NCBI RefSeq assembly: GCF_001687325.1
Contig: NZ_LZRD01000011.1
Span: forward strand, 124,001-188,000
Direction: 5' to 3'
DNA length: 64,000 nt
From: Streptomyces sp. PTY087I2
GTDB lineage: Bacteria; Actinomycetota; Actinomycetes; Streptomycetales; Streptomycetaceae
Each line of letters starts with the position of its first letter. The first letter of the stretch is position 1. The notes beneath the pieces were generated by a model that saw nothing but the letters and a program-made list of their open reading frames with translations, did not search any database and was not told the DNA's origin. Made by a program: the position numbers and the translations under genes. Positions 27,579 to 37,138 of the stretch are shown in pieces.

Positions 27579-28559
27579 ATGATCCCCACGAAAACTGCCC
27601 GGCGTGCCGCTGCCGTACTGGCTGTGCCCGCTCTGCTGATCACCGCCGCCTGCGGTTCCGATTCCAAGGACGACGCCGCACCGAAGAAGTCGGGGCCCGT
27701 CGCCGAGGTCTCCGGGAAGTTCGGTGCCGAGCCCAAGATCGAGATCGCCAAGGACGCCCAGGTGTCCGACGAGGTCGTCGCGACCGACGTCTCGACCGGT
27801 GACGGCGCCGAGGTGAAGAAGGGCGACATCGTCCGCCTGGACTTCGCCGGCAACATCGAGGCGCTCGGCTCCACCTGGGCCCAGCGGCAGGGCGCCGACC
27901 CGAAGGCCCCCCGCGCCCAGGTCGTGCAGGAGGTCGGCCAGCAGGGGCAGATGCTGCCGACCAAGGTCGCGGACGCGCTGGCCGGCCACAAGATCGGCAG
28001 CCGGGTCCAGGTCGAAGGCACGGCCGAGGCGATCGTCGGCCAGCAGCTGAACCCGCAGTCCGGGATCAAGCCCGGCGACCCGCTGGTCTGGGTCGTCGAC
28101 ATCGTCAACGCCAAGAAGGTCGACAAGCAGGCCGAGGCCAAGGGCGACCAGGCCGCGAGCGAGGCCGGGATGCCCGAGGTGAAGGCCGCGTCGCAGAAGG
28201 CCGCGACCATCACCATCCCCAAGGGCGAGAAGGCCCCGAAGGACCTCAAGGAGCAGGTCCTGATCAAGGGCGACGGCGCCGTGGTCAAGGCCGGCGAGGG
28301 CCTGGTCGTCCAGTACACCGGGGTGAAGTGGGAGGACGGCGAGAAGTTCGACTCCTCCTGGGACCACGGTGGCGCGAGCGCCTTCCCGATCGGCGTCGGC
28401 GGCGTCATCCAGGGCTGGGACAAGGGCCTGGTCGGCAAGCACGTCGGCGACCGTGTCCTGCTGACGATCCCGCCCAACCAGGCCTACGGAGCCGACCCCT
28501 CCAACCAGCTGGCCAAGAACAACCTGGTCTTCGTCGTCGACATCCTCGGCACGGTCTGA
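27579..28559 (+). CDS. FKBP-type peptidyl-prolyl isomerase, lipoprotein with two FKBP-like domains
   Basis: Assists folding of exported proteins by isomerising proline bonds on the outer face of the membrane. The 326-residue precursor has a signal peptide ending in the lipobox LITAAC. A first FKBP-like domain (about 60-180) is degenerate. The C-terminal domain (about 225-326) is canonical, with VVQYTGVKWEDGEKFDSSW, VIQGWDKGLVGKHVGDR and IPPNQAYG. It is followed after 86 bp by a second, cytosolic FKBP gene. Placement between pafA and pafB is conserved in Streptomyces as I recall. Confidence 0.9.
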   Translation: MIPTKTARRAAAVLAVPALLITAACGSDSKDDAAPKKSGPVAEVSGKFGAEPKIEIAKDAQVSDEVVATDVSTGDGAEVKKGDIVRLDFAGNIEALGSTWAQRQGADPKAPRAQVVQEVGQQGQMLPTKVADALAGHKIGSRVQVEGTAEAIVGQQLNPQSGIKPGDPLVWVVDIVNAKKVDKQAEAKGDQAASEAGMPEVKAASQKAATITIPKGEKAPKDLKEQVLIKGDGAVVKAGEGLVVQYTGVKWEDGEKFDSSWDHGGASAFPIGVGGVIQGWDKGLVGKHVGDRVLLTIPPNQAYGADPSNQLAKNNLVFVVDILGTV

Positions 28560-28645
28560 GACACCTCGCGGTACGGTCCGAGCGACGGGGCGACCCGTGC
28601 AAGACTTGTGGGGTTTTTCCCCAAGATTCTTTTAGGAGCAGTTCA

Positions 28646-29017
28646 GTGAGCATCGAGAAGCCCGAGGTCGACTTCCCGGGTGGAGAGCCGCCGGCCGACC
28701 TGGAGATCAAGGACATCTGGGAGGGCGACGGCCCCGTCGCCAAGGCCGGCGACCAGGTCCAGGTCCACTACGTGGGCGTGGCCTTCTCCACCGGCGAGGA
28801 GTTCGACGCCTCCTGGAACCGCGGCCGTCCGCTCCAGTTCCAGCTCGGCGTCGGCCAGGTCATCTCCGGCTGGGACCAGGGCGTCCAGGGCATGAAGGTC
28901 GGCGGCCGCCGCCAGCTGACCATCCCGGCGCACCTCGCGTACGGCGACCGCGGCGCCGGTAACGCCATCGCCCCGGGCGAGACGCTGATCTTCGTCTGCG
29001 ACCTGGTCTCGGTCTGA
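28646..29017 (+). CDS. FKBP-type peptidyl-prolyl isomerase, small cytosolic form
   Basis: Single-domain prolyl isomerase of 123 residues, resembling human FKBP12 in size. The conserved pocket residues appear in VQVHYVGVAFSTGEEFDASW, VISGWDQGVQGMKVGGRR and IPAHLAYGDRG. No signal peptide is present. The start is a GTG at 28646 with AGGAG at 28634-28638. Probably cotranscribed with the preceding lipoprotein isomerase and followed by a strong terminator. Confidence 0.93.
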   Translation: MSIEKPEVDFPGGEPPADLEIKDIWEGDGPVAKAGDQVQVHYVGVAFSTGEEFDASWNRGRPLQFQLGVGQVISGWDQGVQGMKVGGRRQLTIPAHLAYGDRGAGNAIAPGETLIFVCDLVSV

Positions 29018-29037
29018 TCCGTTCCGGCTGTACGCAG

Positions 29038-29067
29038 GAGGGCCCCCGCCGCACGGCGGGGGCCCTC
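29038..29067 (+). terminator. Terminator hairpin after the FKBP genes
   Basis: Perfect 13-bp arms GAGGGCCCCCGCC (29038-29050) and GGCGGGGGCCCTC (29055-29067) with a 4-nt loop. Confidence 0.8.
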
Positions 29068-29176
29068 GGTGCTCTCCGGCAGGCCCCACCGGGCTCCGGA
29101 CGACGGCCCGGCTTTGGATCCCCACACCCCGGGGCGGTACGGTCGACCGTCGTAGAGCACCGGAGAAAGGGCGTCG

Positions 29177-30130
29177 ATGGCGATTGCCAAGGCCGAGCGG
29201 TTGATGAATCTCGCGCTGTGCCTGCTGGGGACCCGGCGCCCCCTCAGCAAGCGTGAACTCCGCGGATCCATCGAGGCCTACCTCGAAGCGGGCTCCGACG
29301 ACTCCTTCAACCGGATGTTCGAGCGCGACAAGGACGATCTGCGCGAGCTCGGCCTCGTCATCGAGACCGTCGAGAACCTCGACGGCGACACCGGCTACCT
29401 CGCCCGCCGCGACAGCAACCGGCTGCCCCCCATCACCCTGGACGCCGAGGAAGCCGCAGCCCTCGGCCTCGCCGCCAAGGTCTGGCAGCAGGCCCGCCTC
29501 GCCGGGGCCGCCAGCGGCGCCCTTCAGAAGCTGCGCGCCGCCGGAATGCCCGAGGCCGAGGACGCCTACGAGGTCCACAGCGCCCTCGAACCCCGCATCC
29601 CCGTCCACGAGGCCGCCTTCGAACCCCTCATGCTGGCCTGCCGCGACCGCCGCCCGGTCACCTTCGACTACCGCAAGGCCAACTCCGCCCGCGCCGAACA
29701 GCGCCAGGTCGAGCCCTGGACCCTCGAATGCTGGCGCGGCCACTGGTATCTCGCCGGCTGGGACCGCGAGCGGGGCGCCGAACGCGTCTTCCGGCTCTCC
29801 CGCATCACCGGCAAGGTCCGCTCCCGCGCCGGAGCCTTCAGCGCCGAGGTGCCCGACGTGGTCACCGTCCGCGAGACCGTCGAGAGCTGGGCCGGCGAGA
29901 CCGCGACCCGCACCGCCCGGATCAGGCTCCGCGCCGGCGCCGGCTACCCGCTGCGCTCCCGCGCCACCGCCGTACGGGACCGCGGCGACGGCTGGGACGA
30001 GCTGGAGATCCCGTACGGACACGGGCTGGACGCCTGGCTCGTCGAGTTCGGCCCGGACGTCGTCGTCGAGGAGCCCGCCGATCTGCGGGCCGATGTGGTG
30101 GACCGGCTCCGAGCCGTGGCCAAGGACTAG
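29177..30130 (+). CDS. pafB: WYL-domain transcriptional activator PafB
   Basis: With PafC it forms the PafBC activator of the RecA-independent DNA-damage response in actinobacteria; it is not a direct part of pupylation. The 317-residue protein has an N-terminal winged helix-turn-helix (about 1-75), a middle WYL domain (about 140-230, with GHWYLAGWDRERGAERVFRLSRI, a variant of the WYL core) and a C-terminal WCX-type domain. The ATG is at 29177. Only 13 bp separate it from pafC. Confidence 0.92.
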   Translation: MAIAKAERLMNLALCLLGTRRPLSKRELRGSIEAYLEAGSDDSFNRMFERDKDDLRELGLVIETVENLDGDTGYLARRDSNRLPPITLDAEEAAALGLAAKVWQQARLAGAASGALQKLRAAGMPEAEDAYEVHSALEPRIPVHEAAFEPLMLACRDRRPVTFDYRKANSARAEQRQVEPWTLECWRGHWYLAGWDRERGAERVFRLSRITGKVRSRAGAFSAEVPDVVTVRETVESWAGETATRTARIRLRAGAGYPLRSRATAVRDRGDGWDELEIPYGHGLDAWLVEFGPDVVVEEPADLRADVVDRLRAVAKD

Positions 30131-30143
30131 GGGAGCCGACACG

Positions 30144-31100
30144 ATGGCCACGAACGCGATCGACCAGACCCGCCGGATGCTGTCCCTGGTGACGTATCTG
30201 CGCGAGCGCCCCGGCGCCCACGTCCAGGACGTGGCGCGGGCCTTCGGGATCACCGAGGACGAGCTGATCTCCGACCTCGACGTCCTGCCCATGTGCGGCA
30301 CCAGCTTCCGCGGCGGCGACCTCCTCGACATCGACACCGACGGCGACCGCATCTGGTGGCACAACCCGGACGACGTCGCCGAACCGCTGCGGCTCGCCGC
30401 CGACGAGGCCACCGCGCTGCTCGTCGCCGCCCGCGCCGTCGCCACCCTGCCCGGCCTGCGTGAGGGCGACCGGGAAGCCCTCGTCCGCGCCACCGCCAAG
30501 CTGGAGACCGCCGCAGGCGAGTCCGGCGCGGCCAGCTCCCGGCTCTCGGTGACCTTCGAGGCGGAGGGCGGCGTCTTCGCCGACGTCGACCGGGCCATCT
30601 CCGAGCGCCGCCGGCTCTGGCTGCGCTACTACTCGCCCGCCCGCGACGAACTCACCGAGCGCGAGGTCGACCCGATCCGGCTCTTCGCCGTCGGCCACAC
30701 CTACATGGAGGGCTGGTGCCGGCTCTCCGAGGCCCGCCGGACCTTCCGGCTCGACCGGGTCGCCGAGATCCGCCTCCTCGACGCCCCCGCCGCTCCGCCC
30801 GAGCTGGAACTGCGCGACCTGTCCGCCGGGCTCGTCCAGCCCGCGGCCGAGGACCCGGAAGTCGTGATCGAGGTCGGCACCGGCGGCCGCTGGGTCGCCG
30901 AGTACTACCCGCACGACAGCGCCGAGGAACTCCCCGACGGCGGCCTGCGCATCACCCTGCGCACCCCCGACCCGGCATCGCTGCGCCGGCTCGCCCTGCG
31001 GCTCGGCGGCGACGGCCGCATCGTCGCCCCGCCGGAGCTCGCCGACAGCGCCCGCGAGGCCGCCCGCGAGGCGCTCGCCGCCTACGAGGACGCGGTCTGA
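30144..31100 (+). CDS. pafC: WYL-domain transcriptional activator PafC
   Basis: Partner of PafB, 318 residues. Its N-terminal helix-turn-helix (RPGAHVQDVARAFGITEDELISDL) precedes a WYL domain (about residues 145-225, with YMEGWCRLSEARRTFRLDRV) and a C-terminal WCX-type extension. In many bacteria PafB and PafC are fused; here they are separate genes in one operon. The ATG at 30144 follows GGGAG. Confidence 0.92.
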   Translation: MATNAIDQTRRMLSLVTYLRERPGAHVQDVARAFGITEDELISDLDVLPMCGTSFRGGDLLDIDTDGDRIWWHNPDDVAEPLRLAADEATALLVAARAVATLPGLREGDREALVRATAKLETAAGESGAASSRLSVTFEAEGGVFADVDRAISERRRLWLRYYSPARDELTEREVDPIRLFAVGHTYMEGWCRLSEARRTFRLDRVAEIRLLDAPAAPPELELRDLSAGLVQPAAEDPEVVIEVGTGGRWVAEYYPHDSAEELPDGGLRITLRTPDPASLRRLALRLGGDGRIVAPPELADSAREAAREALAAYEDAV

Positions 31101-31122
31101 GGCCCGGGGAAGGGAGACGACG

Positions 31123-31461
31123 ATGAACCGGACGCCCCTGTTCCCGGCCGTCGGCGGAGCCCGCCCGGAGGCGCTGCCCGGCACCGGGATACGCCCGGCG
31201 CCCCGGTCCGGCACCGGTCCCGTCCCCGTGCCGGTCCCCGCCGCCGTACGCTTCCGGGCCGCCTGCCCCGACTGCCGCGGGCGCTTCGAACTGGCCGCCG
31301 CCGCCCTGCGCCTGGCGATCGGCGCCACCCGCCGCACCACCTTCTACACCTTCACCTGCCCCGACTGCGGCGCCTCGGTCCGCAAGCCCGCCGGGGAGCG
31401 CATCATCGAACTGCTCACCGGCGGCGGCGTACGCACCCTGCGCCTGCACACCGCCCTGTAG
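31123..31461 (+). CDS. Small zinc-ribbon protein of unknown function
   Basis: A 112-residue protein. The Pro-rich N-terminal 45 residues look disordered. Two CPDC knuckles (ACPDCRGRF and TCPDCGASV) about 38 residues apart would bind one zinc ion as a ribbon. Charged and hydrophobic alternation in the rest fits a small folded domain. It lies 22 bp after pafC and is probably in the same transcript. No specific function can be assigned. Confidence 0.75.
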   Translation: MNRTPLFPAVGGARPEALPGTGIRPAPRSGTGPVPVPVPAAVRFRAACPDCRGRFELAAAALRLAIGATRRTTFYTFTCPDCGASVRKPAGERIIELLTGGGVRTLRLHTAL

Positions 31462-31495
31462 CGCCGCGCAGCCGTACAGGAGAGAGGCCCCCCGT

Positions 31496-31693
31496 ATGTT
31501 CTGGCCCATGCTCGCCATCGCCCTCGGATTCCTGGGCATCGCCGTGCTCGGCGTGCTCGGCATCAAGGTCTTCGTCGAGGCCCAGCGCCTCGGCCGGCAG
31601 GTCACCGACACCACCGAGCGCATCAACCGCGCGTCGGAGGACCTGGAGCGGGCCGCCACCCGCCTCGCGGCCACCGGTGACGGCCTGCGATAA
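31496..31693 (+). CDS. Small single-pass membrane protein
   Basis: A 65-residue product. An N-terminal membrane helix, MFWPMLAIALGFLGIAVLGV and onward to about residue 26, is followed by an amphipathic, coiled-coil-prone region with heptad-like spacing (TDTTERINRASEDLERAATRL). It resembles the DUF948-type small membrane proteins, but the match is not firm. It lies 34 bp after the zinc-ribbon gene, with RBS-like GAGAGAGG upstream. Confidence 0.65.
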   Translation: MFWPMLAIALGFLGIAVLGVLGIKVFVEAQRLGRQVTDTTERINRASEDLERAATRLAATGDGLR

Positions 31694-31911
31694 CGGGCCG
31701 GGGGCCTGATGCCCCACAGTTCAGGGGGGTACGCTGCATGGGTCGCCCCAGGCAGGGAGGTGCGGGGCCGCAAGCCGGAGTACGCACGGGCATTGCCTCG
31801 CGTTTACCCCCGCGGGTTACGATCGCTGCCAAGCGCAACGATCGGACGTATGCCCGGTCGAACGGGTAGCGAGCCCACCCACCAGCCGCCTCAGTGAGAA
31901 GGAAGTCGCAC

Positions 31912-32208
31912 ATGATCGGCAATCTGAAGCCCCTCGAGATCGTTCTGATCATCGCTGTCATCCTGCTGCTCTTCGGTGCCAAGAAGCTCCCCGACATGGC
32001 GCGCTCGCTCGGCAAGTCGGCCCGCATCCTCAAGAGCGAGGCCAAGGCCATGAAGAAGGACGACGCGGCGACCGCGACGCCCACCACGGAGACCGCCGAC
32101 GACACGGTCCCCCCGCAGTCCACCACCGCGCGCACCATCCAGGCCGCGCCGGGAGACGTCACCAGCTCCCGCCCGGTCAACGAGGCCAAGCCCACCACCC
32201 AGAGCTGA
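31912..32208 (+). CDS. tatA: Twin-arginine translocase subunit TatA
   Basis: Forms the oligomeric pore for export of folded Tat substrates. The 98-residue protein has an N-terminal membrane helix ([20 protein letters not shown]), the conserved Phe-Gly hinge ([18 protein letters not shown]) and an amphipathic helix, then a variable Ser/Thr-rich tail. The ATG at 31912 follows GAAGGAAG. tatC follows after 49 bp; tatB is not in the window, as in Streptomyces where it lies elsewhere. Confidence 0.95.
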   Translation: MIGNLKPLEIVLIIAVILLLFGAKKLPDMARSLGKSARILKSEAKAMKKDDAATATPTTETADDTVPPQSTTARTIQAAPGDVTSSRPVNEAKPTTQS

Positions 32209-32257
32209 CCGCCGACGCGCTCCGCCGACAGCCGCCGCACGAGACGAGGGAAGTGGG

Positions 32258-33223
32258 TTGCTCAAGTCTGCCCGCAAGCAGGAGAAGGACGACGAGGGGC
32301 GGATGCCTCTCCTCGATCACCTGCGTGAGCTGCGTAACCGGCTGCTGAAGGCCGTCCTGGCGATCGTCGTGGTGATGATCGTCGCGGCGTTCTACCAGAA
32401 GGAGATCTACGAGTTCCTTCTGGCCCCCATTCAGGAATCCGTCGGCTGCAAGAACGGTGTGGTCACCACCGTCGACGGCAAGTCCTGTGCCCTGCTGAAG
32501 ACCGACACGCTGATCGGACCGTTCACCAACGCGCTCAAGGTCGCGCTGATGTCCGGTGTGCTGCTGGCCACCCCGATCTGGCTCTACCAGCTCTGGGCGT
32601 TCGTGGCCCCGGGGCTGCACAAGGGCGAGAAGCGCTACGCCTACGCCTTCGCGGTCGTCGGCGCCCCGCTCTTCGCGGCCGGTGGCTACCTCGCCTACGC
32701 GATCCTGCCGCAGACCGCCGAGATCATGCTCGGCTTCAGTCCCGACGACGTACAGAACCAGATCGGGCTCGACAGTTATCTGGATCTGCTCGTCCGCATG
32801 GTCATCGTCTTCGGGCTTGCCTTCGAGCTGCCCTTGCTGCTCATCGCGCTGAACATGACGGGCGTCATCACAGGCAAGCGGATGCTCGGCTGGTGGCGCG
32901 GGATGATCGTCGGCCTCACCGTTTTCGCCGCCTTCGCCACGCCCGGTGGCGAGCCCATCTCGATGCTGCTGCTGGCCGGGCCGCTCGCGCTCCTCTACTT
33001 CATCGCCGTCGGCTTCTCCCTGCTCAACGACAAGCGCCGCCACCGGAAGAACCCCGACGCCGAGCTGAGCGACGACGAGGCCTCGGATCTCGATCTGACC
33101 CCCGAGCCCGTCGGCCGCGTGGAGAACGTCTCCTCCTCCCGCCCCACGCTGCCCGAGCAGAACACCGGTGAGGCGGACGGGCCCGGATCACACCGGCTGA
33201 ACGGTTACGACGACATCACCTGA
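32258..33223 (+). CDS. tatC: Twin-arginine translocase subunit TatC
   Basis: Core receptor of the Tat pathway, binding the RR signal peptide. The 321-residue protein has six membrane helices. The conserved cytoplasmic start motif is MPLLDHLRELRNRL, and the first loop and F-P-rich segment PGLHKGEKRY are typical. The Streptomyces-type charged C-terminal tail is about 70 residues. The start codon is TTG at 32258, preceded by GAGGGAAG. Cotranscribed with tatA. Confidence 0.95.
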   Translation: MLKSARKQEKDDEGRMPLLDHLRELRNRLLKAVLAIVVVMIVAAFYQKEIYEFLLAPIQESVGCKNGVVTTVDGKSCALLKTDTLIGPFTNALKVALMSGVLLATPIWLYQLWAFVAPGLHKGEKRYAYAFAVVGAPLFAAGGYLAYAILPQTAEIMLGFSPDDVQNQIGLDSYLDLLVRMVIVFGLAFELPLLLIALNMTGVITGKRMLGWWRGMIVGLTVFAAFATPGGEPISMLLLAGPLALLYFIAVGFSLLNDKRRHRKNPDAELSDDEASDLDLTPEPVGRVENVSSSRPTLPEQNTGEADGPGSHRLNGYDDIT

Positions 33224-33228
33224 CCTTG

Positions 33229-33234
33229 TAGGGT
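33229..33234 (+). promoter_or_regulatory. -10 element placing the diacylglycerol kinase transcription start at its GTG
   Basis: TAGGGT lies 7 nt before the GTG at 33242. TTACGA at 33205-33210 gives an 18-bp spacer as a weak -35. The message is probably leaderless. Confidence 0.45.
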
Positions 33235-33241
33235 CCGGCGG

Positions 33242-34135
33242 GTGACCAGCGAGATCACCCTCTTCGTCAATCCCACCGCGGGACGCGGCCGGGGCGCGCA
33301 CGCCGCGCAGCCGGCCGCTTCCGCGTTGCGGGACGCCGGATTCTCCGTCCGTACGGTGCTGGGCGAGGACGCCGACGACGCCCTGCGCCGGGCCCGCGAG
33401 GCCGTCGCGGCCGGGACCGGGGCACTCATAGCCGTGGGCGGGGACGGGCTGATGTCCCTCGCCCTCCAGGCTGTCGCCGGGACCGCCACCCCGCTCGGGG
33501 TCGTCGCCGTCGGTACCGGCAACGACTTCGCCCGCGCCCTGGGGCTGCCGATCCGCGACCCGGCCGCCGCCGGACGGCTGGCCGCGCGGGCCCTCAAGGA
33601 CGGCGGCCACCGCGAGATCGACCTGGGCCGGGTCGGGGACCGCTGGTTCGGCACCGTCCTCGCCTCCGGCTTCGACTCCCGGGTCAACGACCGGGGCAAC
33701 CGGATGCGCCTCGTCGGCGGCCGGTTCAAGTACGACCTCGCGATCCTCGCCGAACTGGCCGCCTTCAAGCCGATCCCGTACCGGATCCGGCTCGACGGGG
33801 GAGAGGCCACCGAGATCGAGGCCACCCTCATCGCGGTGGGGAACGGGACCACGTACGGCGGAGGCATGCGGATCTGCGCCGACGCCGAGATGGACGACGG
33901 GCTCTTCGATGTGACCGTGGTCGGCGAGTGCACCCGCACCGAGCTGCTCAAGGTCTTCCCGAAGGTCTACAAGGGCACACATCTGAGCCACCCCGCCGTC
34001 ACCGTGCACCGGGTCTCCTCGATCGAGCTGGCGGCGGCCGGGATCACGGCGTACGCGGACGGCGAACCGATGGGCGCGCTGCCGCTCGCCGCCACCTGCG
34101 TACCGGGGGCCGTACGCGTGCTCACCGGGCCCTGA
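33242..34135 (+). CDS. Diacylglycerol kinase-family lipid kinase
   Basis: Phosphorylates diacylglycerol or a related lipid at the membrane, recycling it for phospholipid synthesis. The 297-residue protein shows NPTAGRGRG, the nucleotide-binding IAVGGDGLMS and VVAVGTGNDFARALGLP, hallmarks of the DagK/YegS fold, plus the C-terminal beta domain (DVTVVGECTRTELLKVFPKV). It starts with GTG 18 bp after tatC and has no ribosome-binding site, consistent with its own leaderless promoter. Confidence 0.9.
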   Translation: MTSEITLFVNPTAGRGRGAHAAQPAASALRDAGFSVRTVLGEDADDALRRAREAVAAGTGALIAVGGDGLMSLALQAVAGTATPLGVVAVGTGNDFARALGLPIRDPAAAGRLAARALKDGGHREIDLGRVGDRWFGTVLASGFDSRVNDRGNRMRLVGGRFKYDLAILAELAAFKPIPYRIRLDGGEATEIEATLIAVGNGTTYGGGMRICADAEMDDGLFDVTVVGECTRTELLKVFPKVYKGTHLSHPAVTVHRVSSIELAAAGITAYADGEPMGALPLAATCVPGAVRVLTGP

Positions 34136-34200
34136 CCGAGGGCCGGCCGGTCGAAGCCCAAGGGGATTTAAAGATCGGGCTGACTGTCGGAGGCGACGGG

Positions 34201-34206
34201 TAGGCT
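34201..34206 (+). promoter_or_regulatory. -10 element of the helY promoter
   Basis: TAGGCT, 10 nt before the ATG at 34217. The predicted leader is about 4 nt, so translation would start almost at the 5' end. Confidence 0.45.
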
Positions 34207-34216
34207 CGTAGCCAAG

Positions 34217-37057
34217 ATGACAGAGGACCTCTCACCAGCTGAGCGATACCAGGCATCCCGCGCCCGTGCGGCCGAGATGGCGACGGCCCTCGGGCCTTTC
34301 CGGGAGATGTACGAGTTCGGCCTGGACCCGTTCCAGATCGAGGCCTGCCAGGCCCTGGAGGCGGGCAAGGGGGTGCTGGTCGCGGCCCCCACCGGGTCGG
34401 GCAAGACGATCGTCGGCGAGTTCGCCGTGCACCTGGCCCTGGAGCAGGGCCGCAAATGCTTCTACACCACGCCGATCAAGGCGCTCTCGAACCAGAAGTA
34501 CGCCGACCTGGTGAAGCGGTACGGCGCGGACAAGGTCGGTCTGCTGACCGGCGACAACAGCGTCAACTCCGAGGCGCCGGTGGTCGTGATGACCACCGAG
34601 GTCCTGCGGAACATGCTGTACGCGGGCTCCCAGTCGCTGTCCGGGCTCGGCTATGTGGTCATGGACGAGGTGCACTACCTCTCCGACCGCTTCCGGGGCG
34701 CGGTGTGGGAGGAAGTGATCATTCACCTCCCGGAGTCGGTGACCCTGGTCTCCCTGTCGGCCACCGTGTCCAACGCGGAGGAGTTCGGCGACTGGCTGGA
34801 CACCGTGCGCGGCGACACCGAGGTGATCGTCTCCGAGCACCGGCCCGTGCCGCTGTGGCAGCACGTGATGGCCGGGCGCCGGATGTACGACCTCTTCGAG
34901 GAGGGGACCGACCACGGGGGCCGGGGCGCCGGACGCCGCGAGGTCAACCCGGACCTGGTCCGGCTCGCCCGCCAGGAGAGCCAGAACACCTACAACCCGC
35001 GTGACCGCCGCCGGGGCAAGATGGTGCGCGAGGCCGACCGGGAGCGCGAGCGGCGCCAGCGCGGCCGGATCTGGACGCCCGGCAGGCCCGAGGTCATCGA
35101 GCGGCTGGACAACGAGGGGCTGCTCCCCGCGATCACGTTCATCTTCAGCCGGGCCGGCTGCGAGGCCGCCGTCCAGCAGTGTCTGTACGCCGGACTCCGG
35201 CTCAACGACGAGGACAACCGCCGGCTGGTCCGCGAGATCGTCGAGGAGCGGACCGCGTCCATCCCCGGCGAGGACCTGCACGTCCTGGGCTACTACGAAT
35301 GGCTCGAAGGCCTGGAGCGGGGCATCGCCGCGCATCACGCGGGCATGCTGCCGACGTTCAAGGAGGTCGTCGAGGAGCTGTTCGTCAAGGGCCTGGTGAA
35401 GGCCGTCTTCGCCACCGAGACCCTGGCGCTCGGCATCAACATGCCCGCGCGCTCGGTGGTGCTGGAGAAGCTCGTCAAGTGGAACGGCGAGCAGCACGCC
35501 GACATCACCCCCGGCGAGTACACCCAGCTCACCGGCCGGGCCGGACGCCGCGGCATCGACGTCGAGGGCCATGCGGTGGTCCTCTGGCAGCGCGGCCTGG
35601 ACCCGACGGCGCTGGCCGGCCTCGCGGGCACGCGTACGTATCCGCTGCGCTCCAGCTTCCGCCCCTCGTACAACATGGCGGTCAACCTGGTGCAGCAGTT
35701 CGGGCGGCACCGGTCGCGGGAACTGCTGGAGACCTCGTTCGCCCAGTTCCAGGCCGACAAGTCCGTTGTCGGGATCTCCCGGCAGGTGCAGCGCAACGAG
35801 GAGGGCCTGGAGGGCTACAAGGAGGGCATGACCTGCCACCTCGGGGACTTCGAGGAGTACGCGCGGCTGCGCCGCGACCTCAAGGACCGCGAGACGGAGC
35901 TGGCCAAGCAGGGCGCGGCGCAGCGGCGGGCGGCGGCGGCCTCGTCCCTGGAGAAGCTGAAGCCGGGCGATGTCATCCATGTCCCGACGGGGAAGTTCGC
36001 GGGGCTCGCGCTGGTGCTGGACCCGGGGCTGCCCGCCGGGCGGGCCAACGGGCACCGCGGGTTCGACCACCACGACGGGCCGCGGCCGCTGGTGCTGACA
36101 GCCGAGCGGCAGGTGAAGCGGCTGGCTTCGATGGACTTCCCGGTGCCGGTGGAGGCGCTGGACCGGATGCGCGTTCCGAAGTCGTTCAACCCGCGCTCGC
36201 CGCAGTCCCGGCGCGATCTGGCCTCCGCGCTGCGGTCCAAGGCCGGGCACATTGTGCCCGACCGGCACCGCAAGGGGCGGGCGCCGGCCGCCGACGACCG
36301 CGAGATCGCCCGGCTGCGGGCCGAGCTGCGCGCGCACCCCTGCCACGGGTGCGACGAGCGGGAGGACCACGCGCGGTGGGCCGAGCGCTACCACCGGCTC
36401 CAGCGGGACACCCGGCAGCTGGAGAAGCGGATCGAGGGGCGGACGAACACGATCGCCCGGACCTTCGACCGGATCGTCGCGCTCCTCACCGAGCTGGACT
36501 ACCTCCGGGGCAACGAGGTCACCGCGAACGGGCGGCGGCTGGCCCGGCTGTACGGGGAGCTGGACCTGCTCGCCAGCGAGTGTCTGCGCGAGGGGGTCTG
36601 GGAAGGGCTCAACCCCGCTGAACTGGCTGCTTGCGTCTCGGCGTTGGTCTATGAGGCGCGGCAGGCCGATGACGCGGTCGCGCCGAAGCTGCCGTCCGGG
36701 CCTGCCAAGGTCGCCATGGGCGAGATGGTGCGGATCTGGGGGCGGCTGGATGCCCTGGAGGAGGACTTCAAGATCAACCAGACGGAAGGGGTCGGGCAGC
36801 GCGAGCCCGATCTCGGTTTCGCCTGGGCGGTCTACATGTGGGCCTCCGGCCGGACGCTGGACGAGGTGCTGCGCGAGGCGGAGATGCCGGCGGGGGACTT
36901 CGTGCGGTGGTGCAAGCAGGTGATCGATGTGCTGGGGCAGGTGGCCGCGGCGGCGCCTCGGGAGGCGGGGGAGGGAGCCTCCGGCGTGGCGAAGAGTGCG
37001 CGTAAGGCGGTGGATGCGGTGTTGCGGGGGGTGGTGGCGTACAGCTCGGTGGGGTGA
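34217..37057 (+). CDS. helY: Ski2/Mtr4-like DEVH-box RNA helicase HelY
   Basis: A 946-residue superfamily 2 helicase. Motif I APTGSGKT lies at residues 57-64, motif II DEVH at 150-153, motif III SLSATVSN, and motif VI QLTGRAGRRG. A C-terminal DSHCT-type region (about residues 760-946) follows an insert with the RARRG-like basic and Cys-containing block CHGCDERED. In mycobacteria HelY is a conserved nucleic acid helicase near the proteasome and Tat genes; its substrate is presumed RNA. The ATG at 34217 is close to a good -10 element. Confidence 0.92.
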   Translation: MTEDLSPAERYQASRARAAEMATALGPFREMYEFGLDPFQIEACQALEAGKGVLVAAPTGSGKTIVGEFAVHLALEQGRKCFYTTPIKALSNQKYADLVKRYGADKVGLLTGDNSVNSEAPVVVMTTEVLRNMLYAGSQSLSGLGYVVMDEVHYLSDRFRGAVWEEVIIHLPESVTLVSLSATVSNAEEFGDWLDTVRGDTEVIVSEHRPVPLWQHVMAGRRMYDLFEEGTDHGGRGAGRREVNPDLVRLARQESQNTYNPRDRRRGKMVREADRERERRQRGRIWTPGRPEVIERLDNEGLLPAITFIFSRAGCEAAVQQCLYAGLRLNDEDNRRLVREIVEERTASIPGEDLHVLGYYEWLEGLERGIAAHHAGMLPTFKEVVEELFVKGLVKAVFATETLALGINMPARSVVLEKLVKWNGEQHADITPGEYTQLTGRAGRRGIDVEGHAVVLWQRGLDPTALAGLAGTRTYPLRSSFRPSYNMAVNLVQQFGRHRSRELLETSFAQFQADKSVVGISRQVQRNEEGLEGYKEGMTCHLGDFEEYARLRRDLKDRETELAKQGAAQRRAAAASSLEKLKPGDVIHVPTGKFAGLALVLDPGLPAGRANGHRGFDHHDGPRPLVLTAERQVKRLASMDFPVPVEALDRMRVPKSFNPRSPQSRRDLASALRSKAGHIVPDRHRKGRAPAADDREIARLRAELRAHPCHGCDEREDHARWAERYHRLQRDTRQLEKRIEGRTNTIARTFDRIVALLTELDYLRGNEVTANGRRLARLYGELDLLASECLREGVWEGLNPAELAACVSALVYEARQADDAVAPKLPSGPAKVAMGEMVRIWGRLDALEEDFKINQTEGVGQREPDLGFAWAVYMWASGRTLDEVLREAEMPAGDFVRWCKQVIDVLGQVAAAAPREAGEGASGVAKSARKAVDAVLRGVVAYSSVG

Positions 37058-37138
37058 GCGGAGGGTGGTGCCGGGTGGGGGTGCGGGTGCGGGGCGCCTG
37101 CGGCGGGCCTGTTCCCCTACCCGCCCCTTCCCGAAACC